The notes under the pieces are model-generated. The model made no database searches and was not told the origin of the DNA. It saw only the letters and a program-made list of their open reading frames with translations. From the NCBI GenBank assembly GCA_019750475.1, contig JAIEOO010000341.1, positions 1-35,391 of the forward strand: DNA of 35,391 bases, in the 5' to 3' direction. Both the position numbers and the translations under genes were made by a program. This DNA is from Acetobacteraceae bacterium (GTDB lineage Bacteria > Pseudomonadota > Alphaproteobacteria > Acetobacterales > Acetobacteraceae). The stretch's first letter is position 1. The number at the start of each line of letters is the position of its first letter. Positions 29,871-35,391 of the stretch are shown here, in pieces.

Positions 29871-31544
29871 ATGCCGGATGGGGTGAACATGGCGCGCACG
29901 GGCGGGCGGCTGCTGGCCGACGCGCTCGTGGCGAACGGGGCGACGCATGTCTTCGCCGTGCCGGGGGAGAGCTACCTCGACCTGCTCGACGGCCTCTACG
30001 CCGTGCGCAACCGCGTCGAACTCATCACCTGCCGCTTCGAGGCCGGCGCCGTCCACATGGCCGAGGCCCACGGGAAGCTCACCGGCAAGCCCGGCGTCGC
30101 CATCGTCACGCGCGGGCCCGGCGCCTGCCACGCCGCCATCGGCGTCCACGTCGCCATGCAGGATTCGACCCCGCTCGTCCTGCTGGTGGGCCAGATCCCG
30201 GTGGAGGAAACCGATCGCGAATCCTTCCAGGAGGTGGACTACCGCCGGATGTTCTCGCCGCTGGCGAAGTGGGTGACGCAGATCGACGACGAGCGCCGCA
30301 TCCCCGAGATCATGGCGCATGCCTTCGACGTGGCGGTGAGCGGCCGGCCCGGCCCCGTCGTCGTCGCCATCTCGGAGGAGATGCAGAAGCGCGCCGTCGC
30401 CGTGCCCGATATCGGCGCAGCACCCGTCCTGCCGCCGCACCCGGCGCCCGACGCCATTCCCCGGCTGATGGCCATGCTCGCCAAGGCCGAGCGCCCGCTC
30501 GCCATCCTGGGCGGCAGCCGCTGGACGCCCGAGGCCCGCGACGCCGTTGCCGAGTTCCTGACGGCCAACGACATCCCGACCGCCGTCTCCTTCCGCCGGC
30601 AGGGGCTGTTCGACGGGACATCGGCCCATTTCGCCGGCGACCTCGGCGTCGGCGCCGACGCGGCGCTGGTGAAGCACGCGAAGGAGAGCGACCTCATCCT
30701 CGCCATCGGCACCCGCATGGGCGAGCCGGTGAGCCAGGGCTACACGCTGCTGGATATGGCGGGGGCCACGCCGCTCGTGCACGTCCACCCCGAGCAGAGC
30801 GAGATCGGCCGCGTCTACCGCCCGGCCCTCGGCATCGTCTCCGACCTCAACGCCTTCGCCGCCGCCATCCGCGGGCAGCGCGTCGCCGCGCCGCGCTGGG
30901 GCGCCTGGCGGAAGGCGGTGCGCGCCAGCCGCGAGGCCCAGGCGGTGGCGCCCGACTACGAGGGCCCGCTGAACCTCGCCCGCGCGCTCCAGGCGCTCGA
31001 GCGGGAGCTGCCGGAGGACACGATCTTCGCGACGGATGCCGGCAACTTCGCCACCTGGCCGACGCGCTTCATGCATGTGGGTCGGCGCCAGGAATTCCTC
31101 GGCCCGACCAACGGCGCCATGGGCTACGGCGTGCCGGCGGCGATCGGCGCCGCCATCACCAACCCCGGCCGGCGCGTCGTCTGCTTCGTCGGCGATGGCG
31201 GCTTCCTGATGACGGGCCAGGAGATCGCGACCGCCTTCCACCACCAGGCGGCGCCGATCATCCTGGTGTTCAACAACAGGATGTACGGCACGATCCGCAT
31301 GTACCAGGAGCGCGCCTACCCCGAGCGCGTCTCGGGCACCGAGCTCACCAACCCCGACTTCGCCAAGTTCATCGAGGCCTTCGGCGGCCATGGCGAGATC
31401 GTCGAGGCGACGGAGGAGCTGGTGCCGGCCTATCGCCGCGCGGCGGCGAGCGGCAAGCCCGCCATCATCGAGATCCGCATGAACCCCGAGCAGGTGACGA
31501 ACCGCGCCACCATCGCCGAGCTGCGGGCGCAGTCGAAGACGTGA
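29871..31544 (+). CDS. Thiamine pyrophosphate-dependent enzyme (acetolactate synthase-like large subunit family)
   Basis: CRFEAGAVHMAEAHGKLTGKPGVAIVTRGPGACHAA (catalytic Glu region) and GDGGFLMTGQEIATAFHHQAAPIILVFNN (TPP motif). Confidence 0.9.
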   Translation: MPDGVNMARTGGRLLADALVANGATHVFAVPGESYLDLLDGLYAVRNRVELITCRFEAGAVHMAEAHGKLTGKPGVAIVTRGPGACHAAIGVHVAMQDSTPLVLLVGQIPVEETDRESFQEVDYRRMFSPLAKWVTQIDDERRIPEIMAHAFDVAVSGRPGPVVVAISEEMQKRAVAVPDIGAAPVLPPHPAPDAIPRLMAMLAKAERPLAILGGSRWTPEARDAVAEFLTANDIPTAVSFRRQGLFDGTSAHFAGDLGVGADAALVKHAKESDLILAIGTRMGEPVSQGYTLLDMAGATPLVHVHPEQSEIGRVYRPALGIVSDLNAFAAAIRGQRVAAPRWGAWRKAVRASREAQAVAPDYEGPLNLARALQALERELPEDTIFATDAGNFATWPTRFMHVGRRQEFLGPTNGAMGYGVPAAIGAAITNPGRRVVCFVGDGGFLMTGQEIATAFHHQAAPIILVFNNRMYGTIRMYQERAYPERVSGTELTNPDFAKFIEAFGGHGEIVEATEELVPAYRRAAASGKPAIIEIRMNPEQVTNRATIAELRAQSKT

Positions 31545-32461
31545 CGGCCTGGACTCTCGCCATCCATGGCGGCGCGGGGACCATCCCCCGCGCCGAGCTG
31601 GCGGACGCCGCGCCCTACCGCGACGGGCTTCTGGCCGCGCTGGAGGCCGGGGCCGCCGTGCTGCGCGCGGGCGGCACGGCGGGCGAGGCCGTGATCGCCG
31701 CCGTGATCAGCCTCGAGGACTGCCCGCTCTTCAACGCGGGGCGCGGCAGCACCTTCACCGCCGCCGGCACGATCGAGATGGACGCGGCGCTGATGCTGGG
31801 GGAGGGCGCGGCCGGCGCCGTCACCGGCGTCACCCGCATCCGCAACCCGATCCGCGCCGCCGAGGCGGTGATGCGGAACACGCCGCATGTGCTGCTGGCC
31901 GGCGAGGCCGCCGATGCCTTCGCCGCCGCCGAAGGGCTGGCGCTGGAGGCGCCCGGGTATTTCCGCACGCCGCATCGCTGGGCGCAGCTCGAGGCCGCGC
32001 GCGCCGCGCGGTCGGTGGCGCTCGACCATGACCTGCCGGCGCGGATGGGCACGGTCGGCGCCGTGGCGCGCGACGCGGCCGGGCGGCTGGCCGCCGCGAC
32101 CTCCACCGGGGGGATGACGAACAAGCGCGCCGGCCGGGTGGGCGACAGCCCGATCATCGGCGCCGGCACCTGGGCGGATGGGCGCGTCGCCGTCTCCTGC
32201 ACCGGCACGGGCGAGGCCTTCCTCAAGGCCGCCGCCGCGCATGAGATCAGCGCGCTGATGCGCCACGCGGGCCTCTCGCTGGAGGAGGCGGCGCGGCGCG
32301 TCGCGCTCGAGGACGTGCCGCGCGCCGGCGGCCGCGGCGGGCTGATCGCGGTGGACCGCGACGGATCGGCGGCGCTGCCCTTCGGCACGGAAGGGATGTA
32401 TCGCGGCGTCGTCTCGGCCGGCGCCCCGCCGCGCGCCGGCATCCACGCGGAGTGGCTGTAG
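31541..32461 (+). CDS. Isoaspartyl peptidase/L-asparaginase (Ntn hydrolase, plant-type)
   Basis: LAIHGGAGTIPR, FNAGRGSTFTAAGTIEMDAALM, MGTVGAVARDAAGRLAAATSTGGMTNKRAGRVGDSPIIGAGTWA (TVG nucleophile region); GTG start overlaps upstream TGA. Confidence 0.93.
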   Translation: MTAWTLAIHGGAGTIPRAELADAAPYRDGLLAALEAGAAVLRAGGTAGEAVIAAVISLEDCPLFNAGRGSTFTAAGTIEMDAALMLGEGAAGAVTGVTRIRNPIRAAEAVMRNTPHVLLAGEAADAFAAAEGLALEAPGYFRTPHRWAQLEAARAARSVALDHDLPARMGTVGAVARDAAGRLAAATSTGGMTNKRAGRVGDSPIIGAGTWADGRVAVSCTGTGEAFLKAAAAHEISALMRHAGLSLEEAARRVALEDVPRAGGRGGLIAVDRDGSAALPFGTEGMYRGVVSAGAPPRAGIHAEWL

Positions 32462-32569
32462 GGCGGCGGATAACCATCGCGCCGATGGGCGCGGCGGGCG
32501 ACGGGCGCCAACCGGCCCGGCCAGCCCGCGTTGGGGACCGCGACCTTTCCCCTTCGCGGAGTGCCGTTC

Positions 32570-33628
32570 ATGCCCTCACCCAGGCTCAAGCCCGTGTCCC
32601 GCCAGGTGATCGTGCTGACCGGCGCGACCTCCGGCATCGGGCTCGCGACCGCGCGGATGGCGGCGCGGCGCGGCGCGAAGCTCGTGCTCACGGCGCGCAA
32701 CGCGGAGGCCCTGTCGGAGCTGGCCGAGGAGCTGCGCGCCGCGGGCGCGCAGGCCGAGTGGATCGCGGCGGACGTCGCCGACAAGCCGGCGATGGAGCGC
32801 GTGGCGGCCTTCGCGGTCGAGCGGTTCGGCGGCTTCGACACCTGGGTGAACGACGCCGGCGCCTTCACCCTCGGCCATGTCGAGGACACGCCCTATGACG
32901 ATCACCGGCGCGTCTTCGACGTGATCTACTGGGGCGTCGTGCATGGCACGCAGGCGGCGCTTGATCACCTCAAGGGCCGGCCCGGCGGCGGGGCCATCGT
33001 CAACATCGGCTCCATCCTGTCGGACCGGACCATCGCGTTGCAGGGGCCCTATTGCGCGGCGAAGCACGCGGTGAAGGGCATCACCGACGCCGTCCGGATG
33101 GAAGCCCGCATGCGCGGCTATCCGGTCAGCGTCAGCCTCATCAAGCCGGCCGCCATCGACACGCCCTATGCCGAGCATCTCCGCAACCTGACGGACGCGC
33201 CCGGTGCCCGGCTGCCGCCGCCCGTGTATCACCCGCGCCTCGTCGCCATCGCCATCCTGCACGCGGCGGAGCACCAGGTGCGGGACCTCACGGTGGGCGG
33301 CGCCGGCGCGATGATCAGCTTCGTCGGCAACCTGCTGCCGTCCTTCACCGACGCGGCGATGGTCGCTGCGGCGAAGCGGCTGCAGACGACGAGCGTGCCG
33401 CCGCGGCCCGAGCGGGCCGACAACCTCCACCAGCCCCGCGCGGACCTGGCGGAGCGCTCCTCGAAGGGCGTGAAGGTGCGCGAGACCTCGCTGCTGCTGC
33501 AGGCGCAGATGAACCCGATCTCCACCATGGTGGCGACGGCGGTCGGGCTCATCGGCCTCGCGGCGCTGATGCGGTCGCGCCCGATGCCGGCCTGGCAGCG
33601 CGCGGCGCGCCGCCTCGCGCGGATGTGA
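32570..33628 (+). CDS. SDR family oxidoreductase with C-terminal extension
   Basis: VIVLTGATSGIGLATARMAARRGAKLVLTARN, NDAG, YCAAKHA; C-terminal hydrophobic extension. Confidence 0.92.
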   Translation: MPSPRLKPVSRQVIVLTGATSGIGLATARMAARRGAKLVLTARNAEALSELAEELRAAGAQAEWIAADVADKPAMERVAAFAVERFGGFDTWVNDAGAFTLGHVEDTPYDDHRRVFDVIYWGVVHGTQAALDHLKGRPGGGAIVNIGSILSDRTIALQGPYCAAKHAVKGITDAVRMEARMRGYPVSVSLIKPAAIDTPYAEHLRNLTDAPGARLPPPVYHPRLVAIAILHAAEHQVRDLTVGGAGAMISFVGNLLPSFTDAAMVAAAKRLQTTSVPPRPERADNLHQPRADLAERSSKGVKVRETSLLLQAQMNPISTMVATAVGLIGLAALMRSRPMPAWQRAARRLARM

Positions 33629-33704
33629 CCCCGCCCCGGGCAGCCGTCCTCCCGGCGCTGCCGCGGCGCCGTCCCGGTCCGGCCGATGGGGGCGTGACGC
33701 GCGC

Positions 33705-34337
33705 CTACCTGTCGGGCTGGGCCGGGAGGTAGGCGCCGCCATCCGTCGGGCGCAGCGCCTCGAACATCGAGGAGACGACGCTGTAGTCGCGGTAGCCGCA
33801 GCGGGCGAGGGGACGGGCGGCCACCGTGTCGAACCGGCCGTCCACGATGAAGCGGTCCTCGATATGCACGCCGACGACCTGGCCAATGATGACGTAGCCA
33901 TCCACCGGCCGCCCGTCCGTGTCCTTCAGCTCCATGTGGTGGACGACGCGGCATTCCAGCGCGGCGGGGGAGGCCGCGACGCGCGGCGGCTTCACGAGGC
34001 GCGACGGCGCGCTGGCGATGCCGGCGGCCTCGAACTCCGACACGCCCTCCGCCAGCGCGGCGGAGGAGGCGTTCATCGCGTCGAACAGCGCCTCGGTGCA
34101 GAGGTTGAAGACGAACTCGCCGGTCGCGACGGCGTTGGCCGCGCTGTGCTTGAAGCCTTCCGAGGTGAAGGCGAGCATGGGCGGCTTCGAGTGGACCGCG
34201 TTGAAGAAGCTGTAGGGCGCGAGATTGGCGCGTCCCTCGCCGTCGAGCGTCGAGATCCAGCCGATGGGGCGCGGCGCGATGATCGCCTTGAAGGGGTCGA
34301 AGGGCAGGCCGTGGCCGTTGCGGGGTTCGTAGAACAT
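33705..34337 (-). CDS. Flavin reductase family protein (FMN-binding split barrel)
   Basis: MFYEPRNGHGLPFDPFKAIIAPRPIGWISTLDGEGRANLAPYSFFNAVHSKPPMLAF. Confidence 0.93.
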   Translation of the reverse strand: MFYEPRNGHGLPFDPFKAIIAPRPIGWISTLDGEGRANLAPYSFFNAVHSKPPMLAFTSEGFKHSAANAVATGEFVFNLCTEALFDAMNASSAALAEGVSEFEAAGIASAPSRLVKPPRVAASPAALECRVVHHMELKDTDGRPVDGYVIIGQVVGVHIEDRFIVDGRFDTVAARPLARCGYRDYSVVSSMFEALRPTDGGAYLPAQPDR

Positions 34338-34579
34338 GGCTGGATTCGTGCCGCAGACGCGGCGGCGCGTCCATTGTCCCGCGCCATCGGCGCGCGGATC
34401 CGCACCCGTTCCGCGGCGGCCGGCGGGGAGGCCAGGACGGGCGGCATCGGCGTCAGGGCGGCGCGCGATCCGGGCGGCATCGCCGGGATCTTTCGCGCCG
34501 GATGACGCTGTTCATGGCCGCGCTCCCCCTTGGCGGGGAGGCACCGGACGGGCCACGCTCCGGACGAGGAGGACACATC

Positions 34580-35391
34580 ATGCGACGCTGGCTGCTCGGC
34601 CTGTTCCTGTCCTGCGGGCTCGTCTCGGCGGCGGCCGCCCAGGGCCAGCCGCCCATCCGGCTGATCGTGGGCTTCCCGCCCGGCGGCGGGATCGACCTGC
34701 TCTCCCGCGTCATGGGGGAGGGGCTGGCCCAGCGCCTCGGCCGCGTCGTGGTGGTGGAGAACCGCACGGGGGCGGGCGGCAACATCGCGGCCGACGCCGT
34801 GGCGAAGGCCGCGCCCGACGGCAACACGCTCGGCGCCGTGCCGGCCGGGCCGCTCGTCATCAACCGGCACCTCTACCGCGCCATGCCCTTCGACCCGCTG
34901 GCCGACTTCACGCCGATCAGCCGCTTCGCCGCCATCCCGGTGGTGTTCCTCGCCTCGCCCAACAGCGGCATCGGCGACGTCGCCGGGCTGCGCGCCGCGC
35001 TGGCGCGCGGGCCCATCGCCTGCGGCACGCCGGGGGCGGGGACGACGCAGCACCTGGCGACGGCGCTGCTGATGCGGGCGCTCAACGCCGAATGCACCCT
35101 GGTGCACTACCGGGGCACGGGGCCGGCCCTGCCGGACCTGCTGAACGGCACCATCCAGCTCTACACCGACACGGTCGTGACCGGCCTGCCCCCGGCCCGG
35201 GACGGCCGGGCGCGGGCGCTCGCCATCGCCTCGCCGTCGCGTGTCTCCTTCGCGCCGGACATCCCCGTGGTGGCGGAGACGGTGCCGGGCTTCGCGGCGG
35301 AGACCTGGCTGGCGCTCATGGCGCCGCGCGGCCTGCCGGAGGCGGCGGCGGCGCGGCTCGAGGCCGCGATCCGCGAGCTGGTGGCCGACCC
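34580..35391 (+). CDS. Tripartite tricarboxylate transporter (Bug/TctC family) substrate-binding protein, truncated by window edge
   Basis: MRRWLLGLFLSCGLVSAAAAQGQPPIRLIVGFPPGGGIDLLSRVMGEGLAQRLGRVVVVENRTGAGG; no stop before the window end. Confidence 0.9.
   Translation, partial: MRRWLLGLFLSCGLVSAAAAQGQPPIRLIVGFPPGGGIDLLSRVMGEGLAQRLGRVVVVENRTGAGGNIAADAVAKAAPDGNTLGAVPAGPLVINRHLYRAMPFDPLADFTPISRFAAIPVVFLASPNSGIGDVAGLRAALARGPIACGTPGAGTTQHLATALLMRALNAECTLVHYRGTGPALPDLLNGTIQLYTDTVVTGLPPARDGRARALAIASPSRVSFAPDIPVVAETVPGFAAETWLALMAPRGLPEAAAARLEAAIRELVAD

Noticed and set aside
29814-31391. 525-aa minus-strand ORF opposite the TPP enzyme
   Set aside because: Antisense shadow; sense strand has clear TPP motifs.
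29540-31540. Upstream part of the 973-aa ORF ending at 32461, read as a giant fusion
   Set aside because: Only the last 306 codons (31541 on) are a real protein (asparaginase); the N-terminal part is Arg-rich frame-shifted reading of the TPP gene.

Overview
35.4 kb window of high-GC DNA. Codon usage and gene families fit an alphaproteobacterium, plausibly Acetobacteraceae/Roseomonas-like, but that is inference. It is almost fully coding. Main contents: a RidA/DenD-like block divergent from diaminopropionate ammonia-lyase; a ugpB-ugpA-ugpE-(lipoprotein)-ugpC glycerol-3-phosphate-type ABC transporter operon; three orphan tripartite-tricarboxylate (Bug/TctC) solute-binding proteins; an XRE regulator; an M20 amidohydrolase/cysteine dioxygenase pair; a secreted CHAP protein; a second RidA and a Gfo/Idh/MocA oxidoreductase; a BciB/HCAR-type FrhB-family iron-sulfur flavoprotein; a choice-of-anchor-A protein with a PEP-CTERM-like tail; a long minus-strand carA...carB-greA-ilvA unit; yqeY; a TPP enzyme/isoaspartyl peptidase pair; an SDR; and a flavin reductase. 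The most interesting spot is the carA region. CarA carries an N-terminal helix-turn-helix-like domain in frame. Its divergent promoter region with yqeY holds a long near-perfect dyad (28996-29054). carA and carB are separated by six tightly overlapping genes, one of them a low-GC orphan. No rRNA, tRNA, CRISPR, transposase or prophage was recognised. All calls come from reading the sequence and the supplied ORF track; no searches were run.
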